A stretch of 64,000 bases of DNA from Streptomyces sp. RerS4 (lineage in GTDB: Bacteria > Actinomycetota > Actinomycetes > Streptomycetales > Streptomycetaceae). This document shows, piece after piece, positions 36,111 to 46,549 of this stretch (the first letter of the stretch is position 1; every line of letters starts with the position of its first letter). A program made the position numbers and the translations under genes. The stretch is taken from assembly GCF_023515955.1 (NCBI RefSeq), contig NZ_CP097322.1, positions 4,326,501-4,390,500 on the forward strand, written 5' to 3'. The notes beneath the pieces are model-generated. The model saw only the letters and a list, made by a program, of their open reading frames with translations. It made no database searches and had not been told where the DNA came from.

Positions 36111-36377
36111 GGGGGGCCGTCCCTTCCCTTCCCTGACATGAGGGGGCGGTGCGCGCGATTGCCGTCGACCGGGAGTCCGGAGCTCGGCAGGAGCTGGCGC
36201 AATGTCAGACTAGGCGTATATATGACAGATATGTCGCATTGTGAGTCGGTGGCTGCCTTTGTGTTGTCCACAGGCGGTGGCTGATGTCGGTGCGGCCGGT
36301 CAGAATCATGAAACGGGCGATGTGAGCGGGATCACCCGCACCGAGCGGGCGCGGGCCCGCACCAACGGGAGGCAGCC
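36111..36377. promoter_or_regulatory. Divergent promoter region of the dehydrogenase gene and glpD
   Basis: Contains an AT-rich island (36205-36250) with TATATAT and the inverted repeats TGTCA..TGACA (36208-36231) and CAATG..CATTG. The likely promoters of both genes lie here. GGGAGG precedes the glpD start. Confidence 0.45.
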
Positions 36378-38084
36378 GTGAGGACAGCGACACTGGGACC
36401 GGCACAGCGCGCCGAGGCACTCGCCCGGATGGCCGAGCGGGAACTCGACGTGTTGGTGGTGGGCGCCGGCGTGGTCGGCGCGGGCACCGCGCTCGACGCG
36501 GTGACCAGAGGCCTGTCGACGGGGCTCGTGGAGGCGCGCGACTGGGCCTCCGGCACCTCCAGCCGCTCCAGCAAGCTCATCCACGGCGGCCTGCGCTACC
36601 TGGAGATGCTCGACTTCGCCCTCGTACGGGAGGCCCTCAAAGAGCGCGGACTGCTGCTGGAGCGCCTCGCCCCGCACCTGGTGAAGCCGGTGCCCTTCCT
36701 CTACCCGCTCCGGCACAAGGGCTGGGAGCGTTTCTACGCGGGCTCGGGCGTGGCCCTGTACGACGCCATGTCGTTCTCCAGCGGACACGGGCGCGGCCTG
36801 CCCACGCACCGCCACCTCTCGCGCGGCAAGGCCCTGCGCATCGCCCCCGCCCTGCGCAAGGACGCGCTGGTCGGCGCCCTCCAGTACTACGACGCCCAGA
36901 TGGACGACGCCCGCTACGTCACCACCCTGGTGCGCACGGCCGCCGCGTACGGGGCGGATTGTGCCAACCGGGCGAGGGTGACGGGCTTCCTGCGCGAGGG
37001 CGAACGGGTGGTCGGGGCGCGGGTGCGGGACGTGGAGGGCGGCGGCGAGTACGAGATCCGCGCGAAGCAGGTCGTCAACGCGACCGGGGTGTGGACGGAC
37101 GACACGCAGGCGCTCATCGGGGAGCGCGGGCAGTTCCACGTACGGGCGTCGAAGGGCATCCATCTGGTCGTGCCCAAGGACCGGATCCACTCCAACACCG
37201 GGCTGATCCTGCGCACCGAGAAGTCGGTGCTGTTCGTCATCCCGTGGGGCCGGCACTGGATCGTCGGGACGACGGACACCGACTGGGACCTCGACAAGGC
37301 GCACCCGGCGGCCTCCAGCGCCGACATCGACTACCTGCTGGAGCACGTCAACTCGGTGCTGGCCGTCCCCCTGACGCGCGACGACGTCCAGGGCGTCTAC
37401 GCGGGCCTGCGGCCGCTGCTGGCCGGGGAGTCGGACGCGACGAGCAAGCTCTCGCGCGAGCACACCGTGGCCCACCCGGTGCCGGGGCTGGTGGTGGTGG
37501 CGGGCGGCAAGTACACCACGTACCGGGTCATGGCGAAGGACGCCGTCGACGAGGCGGTGCACGGGCTGGACCAGCGGGTCGCGCGGTGCGTGACGGAGGA
37601 CGTGCCGCTGGTCGGCGCGGAGGGGTACCGGGCGCTGTGGAACGGCCGCGCCCGGATCGCGGCGCGGACGGGACTGCACGTGGTGCGCGTCGAGCACCTC
37701 CTGAACCGGTACGGCTCGCTGACGGAGGAACTGCTCGACCTCATGGCCGCCGACCCTGCCCTCGGCGAACCGTTGACCGGGGCGGACGACTACCTGCGGG
37801 CCGAGGTCGTCTACGCCGCCTCCCACGAGGGGGCCCGCCACCTCGACGACGTGCTGACGCGGCGGACCCGGATCTCCATCGAGACCTTCGACCGGGGGAC
37901 GCGGTCGGCGCGGGAATGCGCGGAGTTGATGGCGCCGGTGCTGGGGTGGGACGAGCAGCAGATCGAGAAGGAGATCGAGCACTACGAGAAGCGGGTGCAG
38001 GCCGAACGGGAGTCGCAGCGCCAGCCCGACGACCAGACGGCGGACGCGGCGCGACTCGGGGCGCCCGACATCGTTCCGTTGTAA
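36378..38084 (+). CDS. glpD: Glycerol-3-phosphate dehydrogenase, FAD-dependent
   Basis: Oxidises glycerol-3-phosphate to dihydroxyacetone phosphate and passes electrons to quinone at the membrane. 568 residues, full length. FAD motif VVGAGVVGAGTALDAVTRG (30-48), the SSRSSKLIHGGLRYLE segment, a central WGRHWIVGTTDTDWD, and a C-terminal cap domain. GTG start behind GGGAGG. No glpF or glpK in the window. Confidence 0.94.
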   Translation: MRTATLGPAQRAEALARMAERELDVLVVGAGVVGAGTALDAVTRGLSTGLVEARDWASGTSSRSSKLIHGGLRYLEMLDFALVREALKERGLLLERLAPHLVKPVPFLYPLRHKGWERFYAGSGVALYDAMSFSSGHGRGLPTHRHLSRGKALRIAPALRKDALVGALQYYDAQMDDARYVTTLVRTAAAYGADCANRARVTGFLREGERVVGARVRDVEGGGEYEIRAKQVVNATGVWTDDTQALIGERGQFHVRASKGIHLVVPKDRIHSNTGLILRTEKSVLFVIPWGRHWIVGTTDTDWDLDKAHPAASSADIDYLLEHVNSVLAVPLTRDDVQGVYAGLRPLLAGESDATSKLSREHTVAHPVPGLVVVAGGKYTTYRVMAKDAVDEAVHGLDQRVARCVTEDVPLVGAEGYRALWNGRARIAARTGLHVVRVEHLLNRYGSLTEELLDLMAADPALGEPLTGADDYLRAEVVYAASHEGARHLDDVLTRRTRISIETFDRGTRSARECAELMAPVLGWDEQQIEKEIEHYEKRVQAERESQRQPDDQTADAARLGAPDIVPL

Positions 38085-38234
38085 GTCCGCGATGTGGCGG
38101 GAGGAACCGGCGGACCCGGGGCTCCCGTCGGATGCGGAGTGAGCAACAATGAGGTTTCTGCCGGGGTGGGTTACCGTGCCCCCCGGCGGCTGCCGGGGCA
38201 GCCGGGGCAGGCTGCACGATCGCAGAGGGGACGC

Positions 38235-40522
38235 ATGTCGAAGCCGGAGCACACGGAGTCCCCTGCCGGGGCGCCCACGACCAAGCCGGAGGGCGGCGCC
38301 GAAGCCGCCGCCCCGGCCGGGGCGCCGGACGCGGAACGCACCGCCGCCGCAGGGCCGAAGGCCGAGGCCGCGCCCCTCCCCAAACCAAGGGCCGCCCAGC
38401 CGCCGCCCCCTGACGACACGCCTGCCGCCGAGTCGGCTTCCGCTTCCGTTGACGAACCGCAGGACGCGAAGCCGGCCGCGGCCGACGCCGCGAAGCCCCC
38501 GCCCGCCGCGAAGCGGAATCCGCCGAGGCGGCGAAGCCGGCGTCCCCGTCGGCCGGTTCGCCGTCCGACGGGCGACCGGCCGCCGCCGAGGCCGCCGAGG
38601 CCGCCGAGGCCGCCGAGGCCGCCGAGGCCGCCGAGGCCGACGGGGTCGGTGGGGGGCGCGATGAAGGGCGGCTGTTGGCCGGGCGGTACCGGTTGGGGGG
38701 TGTGTTGGGGAAGGGCGGTATGGGGACCGTCTGGCGGGCCGAGGACGAGGTGCTCGGCCGCACGGTCGCCGTCAAGGAACTCCGCTTCGGCACCGGCGTC
38801 GACGAGGACGAGAAGCGCCGCCTCATCACCCGCACCCTCCGCGAGGCCAAGGCCATCGCCCGCATCCGCAGCGAAGGCGCCGTCACCGTCTTCGACGTCG
38901 TCGACGAGGACGCCCGGCCGTGGATCGTCATGGAGCTCATCGAGGGCTCCTCCCTCGCCGAGTTCATCCGCGAGAACGGCCCGCTGACCCCGCGCCGCGC
39001 CGCCGAGGTCGGCCTCGCCGTGCTCGACGTGCTGCGTGCCGCCCACCGCCAGGGGATCCTGCACCGCGACGTGAAACCGTCCAACGTGCTCATCGCCGGC
39101 AGCGGCCGCGTCGTCCTCACCGACTTCGGCATCGCCCAGGTCGAGGGCGACCCCTCCATCACCTCCACCGGCATGCTCGTCGGCGCCCCGTCGTACATCT
39201 CGCCCGAGCGCGCCCGCGGCCAGAAGCCCGGCCCGCCGGCCGACATGTGGTCCCTCGGCGGGCTGCTGTACGCCGCCGTCGAGGGCGTGCCCCCGTACGA
39301 CAAGGGCTCCGCCCTCGCCACCCTCACCGCGGTGATGACCGAGGCCGTGGACCCGCCGCGAAACGCCGGTCCCCTCCTCACCGACGTCATCTACGGGCTG
39401 CTGGTCAAGGACCCGGCCCGGCGGCTCGACGAGGACCGCGCCCGCACGATGCTGACGGCCGTCCTCAACGCCCCCGACCCGGAGCCGGTCGCCCCGCCCG
39501 TCCCGGCGGTCGAGGAGACCCGCGCCATCTCCTTCACCAAGGCCGAGGTCGAGGCGGAGAAGGCCGCCGAGAAGGCGGCGAAGAAGGAACGCGAGCGGCG
39601 CGAGCGCGAACAGCGCGATCGCGCCCGCGCCGCGCTGAAGGCCACCCGCAAGGCGGCCGCCGCCGCCGCGGCGTCCGCCGCCGAGGCCCCGCCGGCCCGA
39701 CCGGCCACGCCCAAGGCCCCGCTCACCGACGTGATGGAACGCCGCACCATCGTCCTCGCGATAGCCGCGGTGGTCGTCGTCCTCGCGGTGGTCGGCTCGC
39801 TGATCGTGTACCTGGTGAACGGCGACGACGACAAGGACGGCCGCAAGGACGAGGGCAAGGGCAAGGGCGCGGTCGCCTCCGGCAGCCCCTCGCCCGGCGC
39901 GAAGCCCGCCCCGGGCAACTCGCCGGGTACGGCGAGCGGCACCCCGACCCCCGCGGGCCAGAGCCCGAGCGCGAGCGGGAACACGAGCCCGAGTCCGGCC
40001 GGTTCCGCCGCCGACGCGGGGCAGGGCCAAGGCCAGGGCGCCAGCCCGGGTGGTCCCGGAGGCCTCCCCGCCGGGTTCACGACGGTGACGGACGTCCGCT
40101 ACCGGTTCTCCATGGCGATGCCCGAGGGCTTTCGCCAGACGGACACCGCCGGCGTGAACTCGGGCGCGATCTACAGCCGCGACGGCGGCTTCCCGCGCGT
40201 CCAGGTCGACTTCACCGCCACCCCCGGCGACGACGCCCGCGCCGCCTGGGCCCAACTCGCCCCGAGCGTGGCCGGCAGCAGCAAGGGCTACCGGCTCATA
40301 CGCCTCGACACCGTCGAGTACCGCGGCTATCCGACCGTCGCCGACTGGGAGTTCGAGCGGGAGCAGCAGGGCATCAAGGTCCGGGTGCTCGACCGCGGCT
40401 TCAAGACGGACGCGAAGCACGGCTACGCCATCATGATCAGCTGCGCCGCCGACCAGTGGGACGGCCCCGAGTGCACGCAGCTGCGCGCCACCGCTTTCGA
40501 GACCTTCCAGTCCTTGGGCTGA
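38235..40522 (+). CDS. Membrane Ser/Thr protein kinase 1, apparent frameshift near 38,510
   Basis: Receptor-type kinase. Kinase domain from GRYRLGGVLGKGGMG (38678) with VAVKEL, HRDVKPSNVL and LTDFGIA all intact. A charged linker, one membrane helix (IVLAIAAVVVVLAVVGSLIV) and an extracellular domain of about 140 residues follow. The ATG at 38235, with ribosome binding site AGAGGGGA, opens an Ala/Pro/Glu-rich N-terminus in another frame; joining it to the kinase frame needs one base added at about 38500-38520. The kinase frame has a TGA at 38450 and no ATG/GTG before TTG 38675. A GCCGCCGAG repeat (six copies, 38582-38635) lies in the linker. Confidence 0.8.
38582..38635 (+). repeat. 9-bp coding repeat (Ala-Ala-Glu)6
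   Basis: GCCGCCGAG occurs six times in tandem just upstream of the kinase domain, in the kinase frame. Copy number could vary by slippage without changing frame. Confidence 0.9.
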
Positions 40523-40611
40523 CGGTCCTCTCAAGGCCGGGGCGCGCGAGCCCCGGGCGACGTATCGTGTCAGCGGGACCATGGGGGCCCGCCGCACTCG
40601 GGGGAGGCGAT

Positions 40612-43072
40612 GTGGAGGACTACGCCGGCCGGATCCTGGCCGACCGCTACCGCCTGCCCTTACCTCCGTTGGACGACCACGAGCCGACGGAGACCCGGGC
40701 CTTCGACACGCGCAGCGGGCAGGAAGTCCTCGTGCGCCAGGTGCCGTTGCCCGAGGTGGTGGACGCGGAGCTGCTCGACGGTCCGCACGCCGGCGCGGCG
40801 TCGCGGGTGCGCCCCGGCGGGGAACTGCCTGCCGTGCGGCGGGCGATCGCGGCCGCGCAGGCCGCCGCCTCCATCCCCGACCACCCGCGTCTCGACCAGG
40901 TCTTCGACGTGTTCGCCGAGGGCGACTCGCTGTGGATCGTGAGCGAACTCGTCCCCGCCCTGCCGCTGGCCGCGCTCATCGCCGAGGAACCGCTGAGCCC
41001 CTACCGGGCGGCGGAGGTGGCGTCGGACGTGCTGACCGCCCTGCGGGTGCTGCACGCCCACGGCTGGACGCACCGGAACATCACCGTGCGCACCGTGTTG
41101 ATATGCGAGGACGGCAGGGTCGTCCTGACGGGGCTGGCGGCGGGAGCCGCCGAGGAGGCCCTGTGCGGATACGACCCGGTGCCGCCGCAGGAGCCGACGC
41201 GGGACCTCGACGCCGGCTGGAACCCCTCGCCGCCGCCCGCCGGGCCCACCACGCCGCTCTACGCGCCGCTCGTCGCCCCGGGCTACGACACCGGGCCGCG
41301 CTACTCGGACCACGTCACCCTCCCGGAACCGGCCCCGCCCGCCGCCGCGCCCCCCGCCCCGCAGCCGCCGCCCGGAGCTCCCCGCGCCGGACCGGGCCAC
41401 CCGCGAGGCCGCCGCCCGCGCCGGGACCGTCGCCGCGTACCGCGCCGGCACCCGGGCCGCCGAGGCCGAGGTGGCCCGGGAGCGCGGGCGGCGCGGGCCG
41501 GTGGTGGTGCCCGTACCGCCGCCGACCGGGGCCAACCTGCCGCAGGAGTACGCCTACCCGTACGGGGACCGGGCGCCGACACCGGCACGCCCTGGCACGG
41601 AGCCGCCCCCGCCGCGCCGCCGAAGCGGAACCCTTTCCTCCGGCGCCGGAAACCGAGCCCGCCTCCGAGCCCGAGCCCGCCCCCGAGCCCCAGCCCGCCC
41701 CCGAGCCGCCCCGCCCGGCCCTGCCCGCGCAGCTCGCCCTCCCGCAGGGCTACCGCCAGGCCGAAGCCCCCGCCGCGCCCCCGGCCCCGCTCCCCGCCCG
41801 CCCCGCGCCCGCGCCCCGGCCCCGTCCGCCCCGCCGCGCCCCGCGCCCGCCGACGGCTGGGGCGCGGCCCCCGGCGGCGGTACGGGTCCCCGTACGGGCC
41901 TCGACGCCGAGCGGGCCCGGCAGACCCGGATGGCCGTCGTCGGCCCCGTCACCGAGCGGTGGGCCCCCGAACAGGCCGGGCCCGTCCACGGCCACTGGCA
42001 GCTCGCCGCGCCCGTCGGCCCCGCCACCGACCTCTGGGCCCTCGGCGCCCTGCTGTACCGCTCCGTCCAGGGTCACGCCCCGTACCCCGAGGACAGCGTG
42101 GCGGAACTGGTCGAGATGGTCTGCGCCGAGCCCCCCGCGTTCGCCGAGGAGTGCGGCCCGCTGCGCCCCGTCGTGGAGTCCCTGCTGCGCCAGGACCCCA
42201 CCGAGCGCCCCGACTTCGAGGAGCTGCGGGGCTGGCTGCGGTCCCTGGTCCGCTCCGCCCCCGAACCCGACGGCGACTTCGCGCTGCTCCCGATGCCGGA
42301 GCCCGACCCCGGCCGGTTGCCCGTCGTACGCCGGCGCGGCGATCTGCACGGCCGCCACCGCAACCCGGCCGCCCCGCGCCGGCCCCTCGCCCTGGGCCGG
42401 ACCCTGCTGGTCGGGATCCTCGCGATGCTCGCGGCGGCGGTGGCGTACGCGATGGTGTTCATGCCGCGCTCCGACGCCTCCCGCGACGGGGCCAAGCAGC
42501 CGACGGCCGCCGAGAGCCCGGCCGTGCCCGCCCCCGCGAAGCCCTCGACGGGCGCCGGGGCCCCGCCCCCGTCGGGCAGCCCGCAGTCCAAGCCGGCCCC
42601 GCAGACGGAGCCCGGCCCCGCCCCCGAGGGCTACACCCTGGAGCGGGACCCGGAGCACTTCACCATCGCCGTCCCCAAGGGCTGGGACCGCCGGGGCATC
42701 AACGAGGCGGGTCAGGTGCGCTACACGCAGGGGGCGTTCACCCTGATCGTGGTGCCCGGCCGGGACCGGGTGGAGGGCAATCCGGACCCGAAGGGCTACC
42801 AGCAGGACAAGGAGCCCGAGCTGTCCCCGTGGCGCAATTCCACCTGGGCCGAATCGGGCGACGTCAAGACCACCACGGTCGGCGGGCAGTTGCGCGTCAC
42901 CGGCCGGTACACGTGGATCGACTCGACGGGCCGCAGCGTGCTGGCCCGCAACTTCGTCGTGGCCCTCGGGGGCAGCTATCACGTCGTCATGGTGACCGGA
43001 CCGAAGGACGAGACGGACAAGGTCACCGACGTCTTCGAAAAGGCCACGGCGAGTTACAAGTCCGGAGGCTGA
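40612..43072 (+). CDS. Receptor pseudokinase, apparent frameshift near 41,370
   Basis: Kinase-homology protein. GTG 40612 (ribosome binding site GGGGAGG) begins EDYAGRILADRYRLPLPPLDD. Kinase landmarks are lost: VAVK is LVRQ, HRDxKxxN is HRNITVRT, and DFG is LTG. The pseudokinase resumes after a Pro/Ala linker (ATDLWALGALLYRSVQG, LRQDPTERPDFEEL), followed by one membrane helix near 42420-42470 and an extracellular domain (DPEHFTIAVPKGWDRRG). The N-terminal part is in frame 1 and the C-terminal part in frame 2, so at least one indel at about 41345-41395 separates them; local frame preference hints at more up to 41850. Confidence 0.75.
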
Positions 43073-43186
43073 CGGGCAGTCAATACGGCGATTGCGTCAC
43101 AGTGACGTCCTACCGGCCCCGCGTGGTTCCGGCTTCGGCCGCGGGCTCCGTAATCTGGCCCGGAGTGCACAGAGCGGCGGGAAATC

Positions 43187-44764
43187 GTGGAACAGCAGAC
43201 AGGCGCGGGCGCGGTGCTCGCGGGCCGGTACCGGCTCATCGAGCCCATCGGCAGCGGCGGCATGGGCAAGGTGTGGCGCGCGCATGACGAGCTGCTGCAC
43301 CGGACGGTCGCGGTCAAGGAACTGACGGCGGGCCTTTACGTCGCCCAGGCCGACCGAGAGGTCCTGCACGCCCGCACCCAGAAGGAGGCGCGGGCCGCGG
43401 CCCGCATCCAGCATCCCGCGGTGGTCACCGTCCACGACGTGCTGGAGCACGACGACCGGCCGTGGATCGTCATGGAGTACATCGACGGCCCCTCCCTCGC
43501 AGAGGCCGCCAAGGCCGCCGGCCGGATCGAGCCGCGCGAGGCGGCCCGGATCGGGCTGCACGTCCTCGGCGCGCTGCGCGCCGCGCACAAGGTCGGCGTC
43601 CTGCACCGGGACGTGAAGCCGGGCAACGTGCTGCTCGCCAAGGACGGCCGGGTCCTGCTCACGGACTTCGGGATCGCCGCGATCGAGGGCGACTCCTCGA
43701 TCACCCGCACCGGCGAACTCGTCGGTTCCATCGACTACCTGGCCCCGGAACGGGTCACCGGCGGCGCCCCCGACCCGTCCTCGGACCTGTGGTCGCTCGG
43801 CGCCACCCTCTACACGGCCGTCGAGGCGCGCTCGCCGTTCCGGCGTACGTCGCCCATCTCCAGCCTCCAGGCCGTCGTCAACGACGAGCCGCCCGTCCCG
43901 CGCCAGGCCGGCGCCCTCGGCCCGGTCATCACCGCGCTGCTGCGCAAGGACCCGGCCGAGCGCCCCTCGGCCGGCGAGGCCGAGCGGATGCTGATCGAGG
44001 CGATGGAGGGTCGCGAACCGAAGGCGGCGCAGGCGTACGTGCCGACGCGCGCGGTCAGCGCCGAGGAGATGGCCCCCGCCCAGGCCGAGGCCCCCGGGTC
44101 CGAGCCGACGCCGGCCCCGACGGCCGCCCTCGCGGGGGCGTCGGCGGGCGCGGCGGGGCGCCCGCCGGGCCGGTTCAGGCGGGCCGCCGTCGTCGCGTTC
44201 GTGGCGGCGCTGCTGGGCGGCGGCGGGGTGTTCGGGGTGCTCACGTACCTGGACGACAAGGGAGACGGCGGCGGGGCCGACGCCAAGCCGCAGGCGGTGG
44301 CCGGCCCGCCCGCGGGCTGGAAGAAGGTCACCGACCCCGCCGGCTTCACCCTCTTCGTCCCGGAGGGCTGGACGCGCCAGATGGACGGCAACCAGATCGA
44401 CTACACCCCGGACAACGGGAAGCACTTCATCCGGATCGCCGCCGACTCCACCCCGGACTACGAGAACCCGTACGCGCACCTGCTCGACCTGGAGAAGCAG
44501 GTGGCGAAGCGGACGGACTACAAGAAGCAGCGGCTGAACCAGAACACCTTCCGGGACAGCACCCGGGCCGCGCTCTGGGACTTCACCTGGACCGAGAAGA
44601 ACGCGCACGCCGGGCCGCGCCGGGCCATCGAGCAGATGTACATCGCCCCGAACGACACCGAGTACGCGATCTACATGGCGGGCCCCGCCGACACCTGGAA
44701 CACGACCCGCCAGCAGTTCGACATCGTGCTCAGCGGCTGGGAGCCGCCCGCCAAGAAGCCGTGA
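43187..44764 (+). CDS. Membrane Ser/Thr protein kinase 2
   Basis: 525 residues. Intact Hanks-type kinase at about 10-275: IGSGGMGKVW, VAVKEL, HRDVKPGNVLL, DFGIAAIEGDSS, SDLWSLGATLY. Linker rich in Ala/Pro, one membrane helix (AAVVAFVAALLGGGGVFGVL), and an extracellular domain starting WKKVTDPAGFTLFVPEGW. GTG start behind GGCGGGA. Third member of the kinase cluster and the only one with an uninterrupted frame. Confidence 0.92.
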   Translation: MEQQTGAGAVLAGRYRLIEPIGSGGMGKVWRAHDELLHRTVAVKELTAGLYVAQADREVLHARTQKEARAAARIQHPAVVTVHDVLEHDDRPWIVMEYIDGPSLAEAAKAAGRIEPREAARIGLHVLGALRAAHKVGVLHRDVKPGNVLLAKDGRVLLTDFGIAAIEGDSSITRTGELVGSIDYLAPERVTGGAPDPSSDLWSLGATLYTAVEARSPFRRTSPISSLQAVVNDEPPVPRQAGALGPVITALLRKDPAERPSAGEAERMLIEAMEGREPKAAQAYVPTRAVSAEEMAPAQAEAPGSEPTPAPTAALAGASAGAAGRPPGRFRRAAVVAFVAALLGGGGVFGVLTYLDDKGDGGGADAKPQAVAGPPAGWKKVTDPAGFTLFVPEGWTRQMDGNQIDYTPDNGKHFIRIAADSTPDYENPYAHLLDLEKQVAKRTDYKKQRLNQNTFRDSTRAALWDFTWTEKNAHAGPRRAIEQMYIAPNDTEYAIYMAGPADTWNTTRQQFDIVLSGWEPPAKKP

Positions 44765-44810
44765 GCCCTTCGGGGCCGCCTTTTCCCGCACCGGACCGAT
44801 TCCGTCATCG

Positions 44811-44828
44811 TGCCAGCGATCGCTGGCA
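44811..44828. promoter_or_regulatory. Perfect 18-bp palindrome before the SSADH gene
   Basis: TGCCAGCGATCGCTGGCA is exactly self-complementary and lies 64 bp before the ATG at 44893. Size and symmetry suit a dimeric repressor (TetR or GntR type). No regulator gene is adjacent. Confidence 0.6.
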
Positions 44829-44892
44829 GATTTGGCAAAATCCGGTTACCGGCGGGTACCCAAAGGGAGTCCGGCGCAATACGCTCACCGGC

Positions 44893-46524
44893 ATGACGGA
44901 CTCGCAGGCCCCCGCCGCCCCCCTCCGCACCGCACCGCAGCCCACCAACCCGGTCGCCCCGGCCCCCGCCGGCGTCCGCACCGCCGCCGACGTGGTCACC
45001 CCCGACCTCGTCGCCCGGCTGACCCGCGGAGTGATCGGATCCGGCCGGACCGCCAACCACACCCCGTTCACCGGGGAACGCCTGGCCGAGCTGCCCGAAG
45101 CCACCCCGCAGGACGTGGCCGGCGCCTTCGACAGGGCCCGCGCGGCGCAGGCCGCCTGGGCCGCCGTCCCCGTACGCCGCCGGGCGGCCGTCCTGCTGCG
45201 CTTCCACGACCTGGTCCTGGAGCGGCAGGCCGAGGTGCTCGACCTCATCCAGCTGGAGACGGGCAAGGCCCGCCTGCACGCCCACGAAGAGGTCCAGGCC
45301 GTCGCCGTCGCCGCCCGCCACTACGGCCGCAAGGCGCCCGCGTACCTGCGTCCCAAGGGCCACACCGGCGCCATGCCGACCCTCACCAAGGTCACCGAGC
45401 TGCGCCAGCCGCGCGGGGTCGTCGGCCAGATCGCCCCGTGGAACTACCCCCTCGAACTGTCGGTCGGCGACGCGCTGCCCGCCTTCGTGTCCGGCAACGC
45501 GCTCGTCATGAAGCCCGACACCGAGACCGCGCTCACCGCCCTGTGGGCCCGCGACCTGCTGATCGAGGCAGGGCTGCCCGCCGAGGTCTTCCAGATCGTC
45601 CTCGGCGAGGGCCCCGTCGTCGGCCCCGAGGTGGTCCGTCACGCCGACTACGTCTCCTTCACCGGCTCCACCCGCACCGGCCGCGAGGTCGCCCAGGGCG
45701 CCGCCGCCCGCCTGGTCGGCGTATCCCTCGAACTCGGCGGCAAGAACGCCATGCTCGTGCTCGCCGACGCCGACATCGAGAAGGCCGCCGCCGGCGCCGT
45801 CCGCGCCTGCTTCTCCTCCGCCGGCCAACTCTGCATCTCCATCGAGCGGCTCTACGTCCACGCCTCGATCGCCGACGCGTTCGTCGAGCGCTTCGCCGCC
45901 CGCACCAAGGCCATGCGGCTCGGCAGCTCCCTCGCGTACGGCGCCGACATGGGCTCGCTCGTCGGCGAGCGCCAGCTGGAGACCGTACGCCGACACGTGG
46001 ACGAGGCCGTCGCCAAGGGCGCCACCCTCGTCGCCGGCGGCGTCCACCGCCCCGACATAGGCCCCCTCTTCTACGAGCCCACCATCCTCGACGGGGTCGA
46101 GGCCCCCATGGCCGTCTGCGGCGAGGAGACCTTCGGCCCGGTCGTCTCGATCTACCGCTTCACCGACGAGGACGAGGCCATCGCGCAGGCCAACGCCACC
46201 GCCTACGGCCTCAACTCCAGCGTCTGGACCAAGGACGCCCGCCGCGGCCACTCCGTCGCCGCCCGCCTGCGCACCGGAACCGTCAACATCAACGAGGGCT
46301 ACGCCCCCGCCTACGGCAGCGCCCAGGCCCCCATGGGCGGCATGAAGGAGTCCGGCCTCGGCCGCCGGCACGGCTCCGAGGGCATCCTCAAGTACACCGA
46401 GGCCCAGACCGTCGCCCACCAGCGCGTGCTGCCGATGGCGCCGTCGCTGGGCATGGACGACGCGAAGTACGCCGAGTTCATGACCCGCAGCCTCAAGGTC
46501 ATGAAGGCGCTCCGATTCCGTTAG
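44893..46524 (+). CDS. gabD2: Succinic semialdehyde dehydrogenase
   Basis: Aldehyde dehydrogenase superfamily, 543 residues. NAD(P) region IAPWNYPLELSVG and FTGSTRTGREVAQ, catalytic Glu in LELGGKNAM and catalytic Cys in SAGQLCISIERLYV. The extra N-terminal 40 residues and overall pattern match GabD2-type succinate-semialdehyde:NADP+ enzymes, which feed succinate to the TCA cycle; specificity is inferred. Likely controlled through the 18-bp palindrome upstream. Forms an operon with the GMC oxidoreductase 25 bp downstream. Confidence 0.88.
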   Translation: MTDSQAPAAPLRTAPQPTNPVAPAPAGVRTAADVVTPDLVARLTRGVIGSGRTANHTPFTGERLAELPEATPQDVAGAFDRARAAQAAWAAVPVRRRAAVLLRFHDLVLERQAEVLDLIQLETGKARLHAHEEVQAVAVAARHYGRKAPAYLRPKGHTGAMPTLTKVTELRQPRGVVGQIAPWNYPLELSVGDALPAFVSGNALVMKPDTETALTALWARDLLIEAGLPAEVFQIVLGEGPVVGPEVVRHADYVSFTGSTRTGREVAQGAAARLVGVSLELGGKNAMLVLADADIEKAAAGAVRACFSSAGQLCISIERLYVHASIADAFVERFAARTKAMRLGSSLAYGADMGSLVGERQLETVRRHVDEAVAKGATLVAGGVHRPDIGPLFYEPTILDGVEAPMAVCGEETFGPVVSIYRFTDEDEAIAQANATAYGLNSSVWTKDARRGHSVAARLRTGTVNINEGYAPAYGSAQAPMGGMKESGLGRRHGSEGILKYTEAQTVAHQRVLPMAPSLGMDDAKYAEFMTRSLKVMKALRFR

Positions 46525-46549
46525 GCACGACCGCCCGGGAGGCACCGCA

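Noticed and set aside
38149..38664. 171-aa frame starting near the kinase-1 promoter
   Set aside because: Arg/Pro-rich product out of frame with both parts of kinase 1; a shadow.
41471..43072. Separate 533-aa gene starting at GTG 41471
   Set aside because: It starts inside a linker with no ribosome binding site and carries the C-terminal half of the pseudokinase, so it is treated as one frameshifted gene.
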